Below are positions 1 through 7,850 of a stretch of DNA of 42,378 nucleotides, in pieces (the stretch's first letter is position 1; each line of letters opens with the position of its first letter). Position numbers and translations under genes: made by a program. The notes under the pieces are model-generated. The model saw only the letters and a program-made list of their open reading frames with translations. It was not told where the DNA came from and did no database searches. Origin of the DNA: Polyangiaceae bacterium (GTDB lineage Bacteria; Myxococcota_A; Polyangia; Polyangiales; Polyangiaceae); the NCBI GenBank assembly GCA_023150915.1, contig JAKLKA010000054.1, positions 1 to 42,378 on the forward strand, given 5' to 3'.

Positions 1-248
1 GCCGACTGCGCCGCCACTGCCCGCGGCCCCACCGGTCGCCGCGCCGCCGCTGCCGCCCGCGCCGCCCGTGGTGCTGCCGCCCACGCTGGCGTCACCCGCG
101 CTGCCGGCGGCGCCGCCTGCGACGCCCGAGCCGCCCAGGTCTTCCGACTGGGCGCACGCCTCGAACCCAGCAATCGCACCCGCGAGCGCCATCGCCGCCC
201 ACACTGACGCCGCACGGCGCTGCCCAACGCTCACGCGCGGAACCATAG
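1..248 (-). CDS. Partial Gly-rich secreted lipoprotein (N-terminal part only)
   Basis: The reading frame starts at an ATG at 248 and is still open at the window edge, so only the first 82 codons are visible. It begins with a positively charged start, then a hydrophobic stretch ending in FEAC, which could be a relaxed lipobox. A low-complexity Gly/Ala/Ser/Thr linker follows (AGGSGGAATGG-type), the same style as other exported lipoproteins in this window. No functional domain is reached. It lies 38 bases downstream of the co-directional secreted protein at 287-1219 and may be co-transcribed with it. Lipoprotein status is inference, because the residues before the Cys are not canonical. Confidence 0.6.
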
Positions 249-286
249 CGGCCGTGGCGCCCCCGCGCCACTCGGGGCATCTACGG

Positions 287-1219
287 TCAACCCAGCGGCT
301 TCTGCGCACCGATGCCCCAGGCCTTCGGCATCGCCGGCGAGAAGTAGACCTCGGCCAGCGGCGCGGGCACCGACTTGTGCCAGCGAGTATAGGCTTTGAC
401 CACGCGCTTGCGGATGCTCCAGCCGGTTTCGTTCTTGGCCAGGCCCTGCAGCACCGCATCGAGCACGTAGCCCTCGGACGCCACTGGCCCACGGGGGAGC
501 AAGATCTCGCGCGAGCCGGCGCGCCGGACGTACGAGCCCAGCGTCTCGCGCGCGTGCGCCATGGTGGTGAAGACCGGAATACCGGTGCCGCTGGGCGCCG
601 CGGGAAGGGCCAGCTTGCTGGGCACGCGCCCGTTCACCAGAAGCGGGTTTCGCCCCATGAAGCCCACCGCGTGAACGTCCTGCGTGGTCCCGTCGCCCAG
701 CTTCACGCTGCCGCCGCGTCCCGCGACGTCCAGGAAGCGCTCGAGGGCGGCTTGCCCGGAATCACCGTCGATGGCGTGCAGCACCACGAACACGTCGACG
801 CTGCCACTGGTCCCCCAACCCGCACCCGAGACGCTGCGCTTGAAGGTGACCCGCTCGAGCTCGAAGCTCTCGGCCGGCCCCGACTCGACGCGAGCCCAGC
901 CGGTGTCGCGTCGGCCCAGGTAGCGGCTCGCACCGAACACCGCGCCCCAGTACAGGTTGTCCTCGAGGTTCTTCGCCTCGCCTGCCCCCGGGTGCTTGCC
1001 ACAGGGCCCGCCCTTGTCGTCCGAGCAGAGCGGCACGAACACCTCGATGACCAGCGGCTTGCCGGCGCGCACGTCGTCCGCGGCGCGACTGCTCCAGCCT
1101 GCGGCGCTGGTCTGGGTGGTGCCGAGCGGCTTGGGCGCCTCGGCACGCGCGGGCGAAGCCAAGGCCAAGGAAGCCAAGAACACGGCGCCGAGCGCCGACA
1201 GACGGGTTGACGACGCCAC
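287..1219 (-). CDS. Secreted protein of unknown function with NLYWGAVFG motif
   Basis: A 310-residue protein with a clear Sec signal peptide ending SPARA at about residue 26. I chose the GTG at 1219 because a perfect GGAGG lies 8 bases upstream and the signal peptide begins right there; the frame stays open further upstream but gives an implausible N-terminus. Early in the mature protein is a VFVPLCSDDKGGPCGKH segment, then the distinctive NLYWGAVFGASRYL motif. Later there are VVLHAIDGDSG, HAVGFMGRNPLL and a RAGSREILLP/APEGYV-like region, suggesting a compact alpha/beta domain. I do not assign an activity. Conserved Cys and His residues near the N-terminus could be catalytic or metal-binding, but this is only a suggestion. 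Confidence 0.85.
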   Translation of the reverse strand: MASSTRLSALGAVFLASLALASPARAEAPKPLGTTQTSAAGWSSRAADDVRAGKPLVIEVFVPLCSDDKGGPCGKHPGAGEAKNLEDNLYWGAVFGASRYLGRRDTGWARVESGPAESFELERVTFKRSVSGAGWGTSGSVDVFVVLHAIDGDSGQAALERFLDVAGRGGSVKLGDGTTQDVHAVGFMGRNPLLVNGRVPSKLALPAAPSGTGIPVFTTMAHARETLGSYVRRAGSREILLPRGPVASEGYVLDAVLQGLAKNETGWSIRKRVVKAYTRWHKSVPAPLAEVYFSPAMPKAWGIGAQKPLG

Positions 1220-1227
1220 CGGATCCA

Positions 1228-1232
1228 CCTCC
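1228..1232 (-). promoter_or_regulatory. Shine-Dalgarno deciding the GTG start at 1219
   Basis: GGAGG on the minus strand, 8 bases before GTG. It supports the shorter start of the secreted protein at 287-1219. Confidence 0.7.
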
Positions 1233-1322
1233 AAGCCTCCCCCTCTACGCAAGCAGCCTGGCCCACCTTCCCCGACAGCTGGCAATTGCGGAGCAGGGTC
1301 GGTTTGAGCGACACTTCGCCCC

Positions 1323-2660
1323 ATGCGTCAGCGCTTCCTCTCCGCCGCCCTCTTCAGCCTGCTCGCCGCGGGCGCCGCCTTCGCGTGCGCCGACGGAGAC
1401 GACGCCGATGACAAACCGAAGAGCACCGGCGGCGCCGGCGGCGGGGGCGGCAGCGGGGGCGGCGTCGGCGGGTTCGGTGGGGTCGGCGGCTCGTCCGGGG
1501 GCTCTGGGGGCAGCGGCGGCGCGACCGGTGGCACGGGCGGCGCGACGGGGGGCAGCGGCGGGCAGAGTGGCAGCGGCGGCAGCGGCGGCGCCGACGCCTC
1601 GCTCGATGCCCCGAGCGACGTGAGCCTCGACTCGCCGGCCGAAGCAGAGGCCGGCCTCGACGCCGGCAACTGCGTGCCCGCCGCCGATGCGGGTCCGGCG
1701 CCCGACGCGGGATGCGCGGCCGGGCAGTACTACAACCCCTGCAAGCAGAGCTGCGTCCCGTGCAGCGACCTGTCGTGGCTCGACTTCCACGATCCGGTCG
1801 GCAAGGTCGCCGGCCTGAGCGGCGGCAAAGACGCGCTCTTCCCCCGCGTCACCACCCTGACCAGCACCGATCGCGTCGTCTTGCGCCAGACGGCCTCGAA
1901 CGAGCTCGATCTGTACACGGCCACGGCCCAGGGCGCGGGGTGGACGGCGCTCACGAACAACCTGGGGAACCTGGTCAACTACCCGAACGCGGAAGACTCG
2001 GGCCCGCTGATCATCCCCACCGGCGCCAAGGACCCATCCAACGGCACGGTCACCACCGAACCGTTCATCTTGTTCGACAGCAAGCGCGACAGCGGCAAGC
2101 ACCAGATCTATCTGAGCACGCTGTTCAAGTCGTCGCTCTCGCCTACCCCGCTGGCCTCGCTGAACCAGGGCACTTCGGGCAAGCACGACTACAACCCGGC
2201 GTACGCCTATCTGGGCTCGAGCCCGCGGCTCTATTGGAGCAGCGATCGCGACAACAAGCCGGGGCTCTACACCCGCGCGATCAGCGGGGGCGCTGTGAGC
2301 CAGGTGGCGCTCACGCTCGAGGGGGGCTGCCCGGTCACCGCCGAAGACGTCGAGCCCTGGGTCACGCCCGACGGCACGGTGCTGCTGTTCAGCTCTCCGC
2401 GCCACGAGCAGCCGAACTGTGCGCTGCCGATCGACAGCGGCAATCGCGCGCTCTTCTACAGCTACATGGATCCGGCGACCGGCACGCAGATCGGCACCGC
2501 GAAAGAGATCAAGAGCGTGCGCACCTCGCTGGCCACGACCTACTCCAAGACCAGCTTCGCCCTGCGCACGCCGTCGCTCGGTCCGAGCTCGTGCACGCTC
2601 TACTTCTCGAGCAACGCCGATGCCACGGCGGACTACGACGTGTTCAGCGCGCCCCGCTGA
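1323..2660 (+). CDS. Gly-rich lipoprotein with TolB/PD40-like beta-propeller repeats
   Basis: A 445-residue exported protein. The N-terminus is a signal peptide ending AAFAC (relaxed lipobox), followed by an acidic patch and about 60 residues of Gly/Ser-rich linker, then an Asp/Ala-rich segment and a Cys-containing stretch (CKQSCVPC). The C-terminal half has repeats of the PD40/TolB type: RLYWSSDRDNKPGLYTR, TVLLFSSPRHEQPNC and TLYFSSNADATADYDVF, each a beta strand plus an S-x-R/N-D-like turn. Such propellers usually bind proteins or glycans at the surface, so a binding role is inferred. It is divergent from the gene at 287-1219 and ends 3 bases from the convergent gene at 2664. Confidence 0.85.
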   Translation: MRQRFLSAALFSLLAAGAAFACADGDDADDKPKSTGGAGGGGGSGGGVGGFGGVGGSSGGSGGSGGATGGTGGATGGSGGQSGSGGSGGADASLDAPSDVSLDSPAEAEAGLDAGNCVPAADAGPAPDAGCAAGQYYNPCKQSCVPCSDLSWLDFHDPVGKVAGLSGGKDALFPRVTTLTSTDRVVLRQTASNELDLYTATAQGAGWTALTNNLGNLVNYPNAEDSGPLIIPTGAKDPSNGTVTTEPFILFDSKRDSGKHQIYLSTLFKSSLSPTPLASLNQGTSGKHDYNPAYAYLGSSPRLYWSSDRDNKPGLYTRAISGGAVSQVALTLEGGCPVTAEDVEPWVTPDGTVLLFSSPRHEQPNCALPIDSGNRALFYSYMDPATGTQIGTAKEIKSVRTSLATTYSKTSFALRTPSLGPSSCTLYFSSNADATADYDVFSAPR

Positions 2661-2663
2661 GCG

Positions 2664-3887
2664 TCAGAGCGGCACCACCACGAACGCCTTGAGCCCCCAG
2701 AGCAGGTCCCAGTTCAGCGCGGGCGTGCTGCGATCTTCTTCGGCGGTGGTCAGCGGCTTGAAGTAGAAGAACGTCGCGCCCCCCACCGAAGCGGCGAGCC
2801 CGCCGAGCAGCGTGGGGCGCGTGCGGGTCAGCGGGTGCAGGTAGCCGCCCGTGACCTCGCCCTGCGCATAGCCGATCTTCCAGCCGTCGGGCAGGGTCTC
2901 GTTGACGGTGAAGTCGTGCGTCAGGCGCACCTCGCCGATCCCGACCTGGGTCGAGACATCGAGGAAGAAGCTCTCGGGTCGCTGGCCCGTCTCGAGGCCC
3001 AAGGCCAGACCGGCGCCGCGAAGGCGGGCGTCGAACAGCAGATCCGAGAGCACCTGGTCGCCGACCCGCACCTGATACGGCTTGCTGTACTGGGTCAGCC
3101 CCACGCCGAAGTAGATCTTGGGGAACGAGCCGCCGTCGCTGGCGATGATGCCCGACGGGTCGTTGTCGTGGTGATAGCGCAGGCCCACCACGAAGGTCTC
3201 GAAGGCGCTGGTCAGGGTCAGCTCGGAGGTGGTCGTGGGGAAGGTCGTCAGGTCGTCGTTCTTGCTCGCCGACTGCGGAATGATTCGCACCGGTGCCTCG
3301 GGCTTGAGCGTGCTCTGGAAGGCGCGCGCCTCGTAGCGAATGATCGGCTCGAGCACCCAGTCGAAGGGGAAGCCGATGGCGCCGAGGAACCAGGCCGCCA
3401 CCGGTGTGGCCGAAGCAGCCCGGGTGGCAATGCTGGCGCCCGAGCGACGCGGCGACCCGATGCCATTCGATTCGTAGTGCGCGTGGTTGATGGCGATGAA
3501 GTAGAGCTTGGCACGCACCCCCACGTGCCAGGTCAGGGCGTTCTCCGTCGAGACGTCCATCTTCTCGAACTCTTGGGGGCGCCAGCCGCGGTACGCGAGG
3601 CCGGTGGTCGGATCGAGCTGGAAGCGCTTGCCGAACACGCGATGCGGCAGGTCGGTTTCCTTCTTCTTCGGGCGCGGCCCTGGCGGCGGCCCCGGGCTTT
3701 GCGCCGAATGCTGAGGCGCGTGGTGCTCGCGGCGCTGCTTCTTGGGCTTCGGACGTTTCTTCCCGCCCCCGCTCGGCAGGTGGTCGTCCACGTGCTGATC
3801 GACCTTGCCCCCGAGGGTCTCGGCCTGGGCCGGGCAAGCCAGCAAAAGCGCGCAGCCCAGAAGGCCGACAGTGCTGCACCGTGTCAC
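2664..3887 (-). CDS. Secreted, probably outer-membrane-associated protein of unknown function
   Basis: 407 residues with a Sec signal peptide (LLLACPAQA, cleavage near residue 22). A His/Lys-rich hydrophilic segment follows at about residues 28-75 (KKRPKPKKQRREHH), then a domain with alternating hydrophobic residues and many aromatic-ended strands (VGVRAKLYFIAI, FVVGLRYHHD, KIYFGVGLTQYS, FFLDVSTQVGIGEV), which looks like a small beta-barrel. I recognise no family. It starts 25 bases after speH ends on the same strand and is the last gene of the long minus-strand series. Co-transcription is likely but unproven. Confidence 0.75.
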   Translation of the reverse strand: MTRCSTVGLLGCALLLACPAQAETLGGKVDQHVDDHLPSGGGKKRPKPKKQRREHHAPQHSAQSPGPPPGPRPKKKETDLPHRVFGKRFQLDPTTGLAYRGWRPQEFEKMDVSTENALTWHVGVRAKLYFIAINHAHYESNGIGSPRRSGASIATRAASATPVAAWFLGAIGFPFDWVLEPIIRYEARAFQSTLKPEAPVRIIPQSASKNDDLTTFPTTTSELTLTSAFETFVVGLRYHHDNDPSGIIASDGGSFPKIYFGVGLTQYSKPYQVRVGDQVLSDLLFDARLRGAGLALGLETGQRPESFFLDVSTQVGIGEVRLTHDFTVNETLPDGWKIGYAQGEVTGGYLHPLTRTRPTLLGGLAASVGGATFFYFKPLTTAEEDRSTPALNWDLLWGLKAFVVVPL

Positions 3888-3912
3888 CGCGCCCCGCGCC
3901 CCCCGCGCACGG

Positions 3913-4326
3913 TCAACTCTCGGCTCCTCGGGGCAGCACCTCGCCCCGCCGCAGGGCCAGCCGCATCGAGCCGCTCGCGAGCCGCAGCCCGCGCTCGACC
4001 AGGGCCACCTCGGCGTGCGTGGCCGAGAGCCCCTGCCGCAGCAGCTGATCGGCCAGCTCGGGACGACACTGGCCGCAGGTGTAGAAGTCGACGGCGGCGT
4101 ACCCGTGCTCGGGCCAGGTGTGGACCGAGAAGTGCGACTCTTCGATCACCAGGAGCCCGGTGACCCCCTGGGGCCGGTAGCGGTGGAAGGCCTCGGCCAC
4201 CACCGTGGCGCCTGCGGCCTCGGCCGCAGCCCGCATCAGGCTCCGGACCTGATCGAGGTCGTCCAGGACCACCGGGTCGCAGCCCTCGTACTCCACCAGC
4301 AGGTGCTTGGCATGGGTCCCGACCAT
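3913..4326 (-). CDS. speH: S-adenosylmethionine decarboxylase proenzyme (class 1B)
   Basis: 137 residues, a normal length for the short bacterial/archaeal AdoMetDC. The hallmark segment ESHFSVHTWPEHGYAAVD is intact. Self-cleavage is expected between Glu63 and Ser64, with Ser64 becoming the pyruvoyl cofactor; His69 and Cys84 (FYTCG) match the conserved processing and catalytic residues. The enzyme makes decarboxylated AdoMet, the aminopropyl donor for spermidine synthesis, in the cytoplasm. No spermidine synthase is next to it. It lies 10 bases after the Bax1 gene and 25 bases before the gene at 2664-3887, so it appears to be part of the repair/outer-membrane operon rather than a polyamine operon. 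Confidence 0.97.
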   Translation of the reverse strand: MVGTHAKHLLVEYEGCDPVVLDDLDQVRSLMRAAAEAAGATVVAEAFHRYRPQGVTGLLVIEESHFSVHTWPEHGYAAVDFYTCGQCRPELADQLLRQGLSATHAEVALVERGLRLASGSMRLALRRGEVLPRGAES

Positions 4327-4336
4327 GAGCGAAGTA

Positions 4337-5566
4337 CTACACGAGGCCCTGGCCAGCGCAAAGGCGTGCGTGGACCGCGTCCAGGCGGCGCTCGACGGCG
4401 CGCGGGCTCATCACGCCTTTGTATACGTACAGAGCGCTCGCAGTCTTCTCGTCCAAGATCTCTTCGCTGACTCGCAGCCGGCTCGAGACCGCGAACACCA
4501 CCGGCTCGGGCAGCCCCCCGGTCGCCAGCTCGGCCCGCCGGAACGCGGCCTCGCGGCTCCAGAACCCCAGCACCTCGAGGTGCACGTCGCGCCCGCTCTT
4601 CTGGTGGGTGAAGGTCAGATCGGGCACGCACACGCCCAGGCCCGGCACGTCCAAGATCCGCGCGGCGGGCGTGACCTTCCACGAGGTCTCGAGCTCCGAG
4701 AACGCCTGAAGCAGGGCGCTCACGTCGTCGTTCATCGCCGGGCCGGCGGCGTCGCCGGCGCCGCGGGTCTCGTAGCGGAAGGTGAGCCGCTCGCGCCGGC
4801 GTCCCCAGCGCAGGTCCGCCGCGAGCCGCAGCTCGTCCGCCGCCTCGAGCGCGGGCAGCACCAGCGCCAGGCTGAGCCCATACTTGGTCACCGAGTCGAA
4901 CAGGCTGTGGGGCCCGTCGATCACGATCCGATAGCCGCGCTCGGTGCGCTCGATGCGGTGCAGCAGGCGCCGGAACTTCAGCTTGCCGAACAGCGCGCGA
5001 TAGGCACCGGGCGAGCGGCAGACCACGTCGGCGGTGACGCGCGTGGCCTTGAGCAAGATGGCCTGGCGCGCGCTCCGCTCGTACTCGTCGGCCAGCGCCT
5101 CGGGGGGGATCTCGGGCACGCGGACCACCCGGGCCTCGCTCGGCAAGTCCGAGTAAAGCGCCTCGTCCACGGCCTGGGGCTCGAGCCCGAAGGCGGCGCC
5201 GACCGCCCCGAGCACGGCCTGCTTGTCCAGGGGCACGCCGTCGGCCAGCGTGCGACGCTCGTTCGCCGCCCGCTCGAACACGGCGCGCCGCAGCGCTGCC
5301 ACGTCCACCGCCTGGGGCGACTCGATCTCGCACCGGTCGAGCAGCAGCTTGCCCAGGCCCTCGACCATGCGGCGCTCGCTGGGGCGACACTCGATGGCGG
5401 CAAGGGCTTCCTCCAGCGCGCGGCGCCGCGCCCCCTGGCACTCGCGACCGGCCAGGATCACCTCCGTGGCCAGCGCCACCGCGGCCGCCCGCCGCTTCTT
5501 GTCGAAGGCCGGCAAGATCAGCTCGTCGCCCTTGCGCCGCACGCGCACGTGGTCGGAGCTCAGCAT
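4337..5566 (-). CDS. Bax1-like DUF790 nuclease, partner of XPB
   Basis: 409 residues, starting at an ATG whose A is also the last base of the XPB stop codon (TGATG), so translation is probably coupled. Sequence style and context match DUF790/Bax1: an N-terminal MLSSDHVRVRRKGDELILP, a central GPHSLFDSVTKYGLSLA segment, and a C-terminal nuclease-like region with VCVPDLTF and VHLEVLGFWS, resembling the D...E-x-hydrophobic pattern of PD-(D/E)xK enzymes. In archaea Bax1 binds XPB and cuts bubble DNA in a nucleotide-excision-repair-like reaction. The same role here is inference from the pair. The frame continues open upstream through XPB, but that is only a shadow. Confidence 0.9.
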   Translation of the reverse strand: MLSSDHVRVRRKGDELILPAFDKKRRAAAVALATEVILAGRECQGARRRALEEALAAIECRPSERRMVEGLGKLLLDRCEIESPQAVDVAALRRAVFERAANERRTLADGVPLDKQAVLGAVGAAFGLEPQAVDEALYSDLPSEARVVRVPEIPPEALADEYERSARQAILLKATRVTADVVCRSPGAYRALFGKLKFRRLLHRIERTERGYRIVIDGPHSLFDSVTKYGLSLALVLPALEAADELRLAADLRWGRRRERLTFRYETRGAGDAAGPAMNDDVSALLQAFSELETSWKVTPAARILDVPGLGVCVPDLTFTHQKSGRDVHLEVLGFWSREAAFRRAELATGGLPEPVVFAVSSRLRVSEEILDEKTASALYVYKGVMSPRAVERRLDAVHARLCAGQGLV

Positions 5567-6927
5567 CAGCGATAGGCCTCGTGATCGCGCCGGCGCTCGC
5601 TGGTATGGGTCTCGGCCGTGCCGCCGCTGACCAGCTCGTAGAGCGTGGCCTGCTTGCCCTCGCGTTTCCGCAAGATCCGCCCCAGCCGCTGCACGTGCTC
5701 GCGCACCGAGCCCGAACCGCTGATCACGATGGCCACGTTGGCATCGGGCACGTCCACGCCCTCGTTCAACACCTTGCTGGTCGCCACCGCGCCGTAGGTA
5801 CCGTCGGCGAAGCGCTGCAAGATCTCGCTCCGCTCGCGCACCTTGGTCTGGTGGGTGATGACAGGCACCAGGCAGCGCCGCGAGACGGCATAGGCGGTGG
5901 CGTTGTCTTGAGTGAACACCAGCGCGCGGTCGGCGCGGTGCTGCTCGAGCAGGTGCTCGACCAGCTCGAGCTTGGCGGCCGAAGCAAAGGCGATCTCGCG
6001 CTGACGCCGGTAGGCGCGCATCGCGCGGCGGCCGTCGGTGCGCTGCGCTGCCCGCATCACGAACTCGCTCCAGCCCTGGGGGCCGTTCATGCGAACGCCA
6101 TTGGCACGCAAGAAGCCCAGATAGGTGGCGCGCTCGGCCTCGTATTCCGCGCGCTCGTCGGCGGTCAGCTCCACGGCCAGCCGCACGGTCTCGTACTCGG
6201 CCAGGAAGCTGCCGGCGATCTCGCCGATCTCGACCCGGCACACGATCGGCCCGATCAGCTCGTCCAGGCTGGCTTCTCGGCCGTCGGTGCGCTCGGGCGT
6301 CGCGGTCAGGCCCAGGCGATACGGCGCCAGGCACTGCTCGGCCGCCAGCTGATAGGTCGCCCCCGGCAGGTGGTGACACTCGTCGAAGATCACCAGCCCG
6401 AAGCGCGCGCCGAAGTGCTCCATGTGCAGGTGCGCGCTGTCGTAGGTGGTGACGGTGAGCGGCAGCACCTGGTGCTCGCCGCCGCCCACGATGCCGACCT
6501 CGGTGCCGAAGCTGGTTCGCAAGAGGTCGTACCACTGGCGGACCAGATCGAGGGTCGGCGCCACCACCAGCGCACTGCGCTGCCGGTCGGCGATCGCCAA
6601 GATGGCCACGTGACTCTTGCCGGCCCCGGTGGGCAAGACCACCACCCCGCGCCCCTGGGCCTTGCGCCAGGCCACCAGCGCCCGCTCCTGGAAGGGACGC
6701 GGTTCGCGCCGCACGCGCAGCCCGTGGGTCAGCGCCTCATAGCGGCGCGCCTGGTCCTCGAACGGGACCTGGTCGCGGCCCAGCCCGAGCACGATCGGCG
6801 CATACGCGCTGGCGGGGGCTCGGTGGCAGGCGGCGCGCGCGTCCCAGCGCACGCCCGGCGGCAGCGGCAGCTCGGCGGGCCAGCCGTGGAGCTCGAGCGT
6901 GCCGTAAGAGAAGCGCAGGCTGAGCAT
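5566..6927 (-). CDS. XPB/Rad25-family DNA repair helicase
   Basis: 453 residues, an SF2 helicase. Motif I LPTGAGKS is at 98-105, the DECH box at 182-185, then LGLTATPER and the C-terminal motif VI QRLGRILRKR. An N-terminal damage-recognition-like segment (LRFSYGTLELHGWP) and a central basic/aromatic insertion (AYRRQREIAFASAAKLELV) are as in archaeal and bacterial XPB. The RED motif of XPB is changed to R-T-D just after TATPE. The C-terminus ends HTSERRRDHEAYR, typical of the family. The start overlaps the upstream lipoprotein stop as TGATG, and the stop overlaps the Bax1 start in the same way. XPB unwinds or torques DNA and would feed Bax1 its substrate. Confidence 0.93.
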   Translation of the reverse strand: MLSLRFSYGTLELHGWPAELPLPPGVRWDARAACHRAPASAYAPIVLGLGRDQVPFEDQARRYEALTHGLRVRREPRPFQERALVAWRKAQGRGVVVLPTGAGKSHVAILAIADRQRSALVVAPTLDLVRQWYDLLRTSFGTEVGIVGGGEHQVLPLTVTTYDSAHLHMEHFGARFGLVIFDECHHLPGATYQLAAEQCLAPYRLGLTATPERTDGREASLDELIGPIVCRVEIGEIAGSFLAEYETVRLAVELTADERAEYEAERATYLGFLRANGVRMNGPQGWSEFVMRAAQRTDGRRAMRAYRRQREIAFASAAKLELVEHLLEQHRADRALVFTQDNATAYAVSRRCLVPVITHQTKVRERSEILQRFADGTYGAVATSKVLNEGVDVPDANVAIVISGSGSVREHVQRLGRILRKREGKQATLYELVSGGTAETHTSERRRDHEAYR

Positions 6928-7850
6928 CACGGGCCCCAGAAGTCGCCGAACAGTGCGCCGCCATGGACCACGATCTCGGGGCACGAGACGTTTCCGTTGT
7001 CGTCCACGTCTTGAGCGTCGCCCACCCTCACGGCGCGGAACGGGCTGCCCGGCTCGACCACGATGTTGATCTGAGCCGCCGTGGTCAGGCAGTCGTCCGA
7101 GAAGCCGATCACCGACTGGTCCAGATCGACCTCGGCCTTGCCCTCGATGCGATCGGGGGTGATGACCTTGCCCTTCAGCGTGACCCCGGTTCGGAGCGCC
7201 ACGAAGAGCTTCTCGAGCTTGCCTTCTCCGCAGGTGACCACGCTGGCCAAGAGGGTCACCCCCGGGCTGCCGTCCTGATCCTCGTCGAAGGCAGTGCCAG
7301 GCGCTTCCTTGGTGGGCAGCGGATCCTCGACCGGATCCGACAGCTGGGCCCCGACCACCAAGAGCGAGGGCGGCGGCAGATAGGCCGCGCCGATCAGCTC
7401 CTGGCTCGAGAGCAGGTCCCCCTCCGCCTCGACGTGCTTCTGCGCCATCAGCGCCTGGAGCGCCGGCGGAATGATCAGCGTGGCGAGCCCTTCGACCTTC
7501 GGCAGCTTGAACGCGCACAGCGTGGTCTTCTGCTGGATCTTCCGGCCGCGCTGCACCAGCCGCAGACGGAACAGCTGCCGCGTCTCGACCGGGATCCCCA
7601 CCTTGGCGTTGATCGTGGTCTCGACGGCGAAGATGCCGCTGAGCGGGCCCTGGCCGGCGGTGTCCCACGGTTCCAGCGGATCGGGGGGAATGACCACCGG
7701 GCCCGAGTCCACGCTGGTCGAGGCGTCGGTGCAGCCGCCGACCGGGCAGTGGTCGTGGCGCAGCACCGGCACGTCGTCCTTCGGGCCGCAGCTGGGCGCC
7801 AGGGCAGCGAGCGCCCCGAGCGTGATGCAGACCGCCAGGGCTCGGCTCAA
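6927..7850 (-). CDS. Lipoprotein of unknown function, TTG start
   Basis: 307 residues. The start is a TTG with GGAGG 7 bases upstream, overlapping the TGA of the FadL-like gene as TTGA. The signal peptide has a good lipobox (LAPSC, Cys about residue 22). The mature protein carries CPVGGCTDAS, then a predicted beta-rich domain with TTINAKVGIPVETRQLF, LATLIIPPALQALMAQ and a DEDQDGSPG turn, which could bind Ca2+. No family recognised. Its placement between a barrel gene and XPB, with overlapping stops and starts, says it belongs to this operon. A role as periplasmic or outer-membrane partner of the barrels is inferred only. Confidence 0.85.
   Translation of the reverse strand: MSRALAVCITLGALAALAPSCGPKDDVPVLRHDHCPVGGCTDASTSVDSGPVVIPPDPLEPWDTAGQGPLSGIFAVETTINAKVGIPVETRQLFRLRLVQRGRKIQQKTTLCAFKLPKVEGLATLIIPPALQALMAQKHVEAEGDLLSSQELIGAAYLPPPSLLVVGAQLSDPVEDPLPTKEAPGTAFDEDQDGSPGVTLLASVVTCGEGKLEKLFVALRTGVTLKGKVITPDRIEGKAEVDLDQSVIGFSDDCLTTAAQINIVVEPGSPFRAVRVGDAQDVDDNGNVSCPEIVVHGGALFGDFWGP

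Noticed and set aside
92-289. Read-through of the TGA ending the NLYWGA protein
   Set aside because: The continuation is the Arg-rich shadow of the partial lipoprotein gene in another frame.
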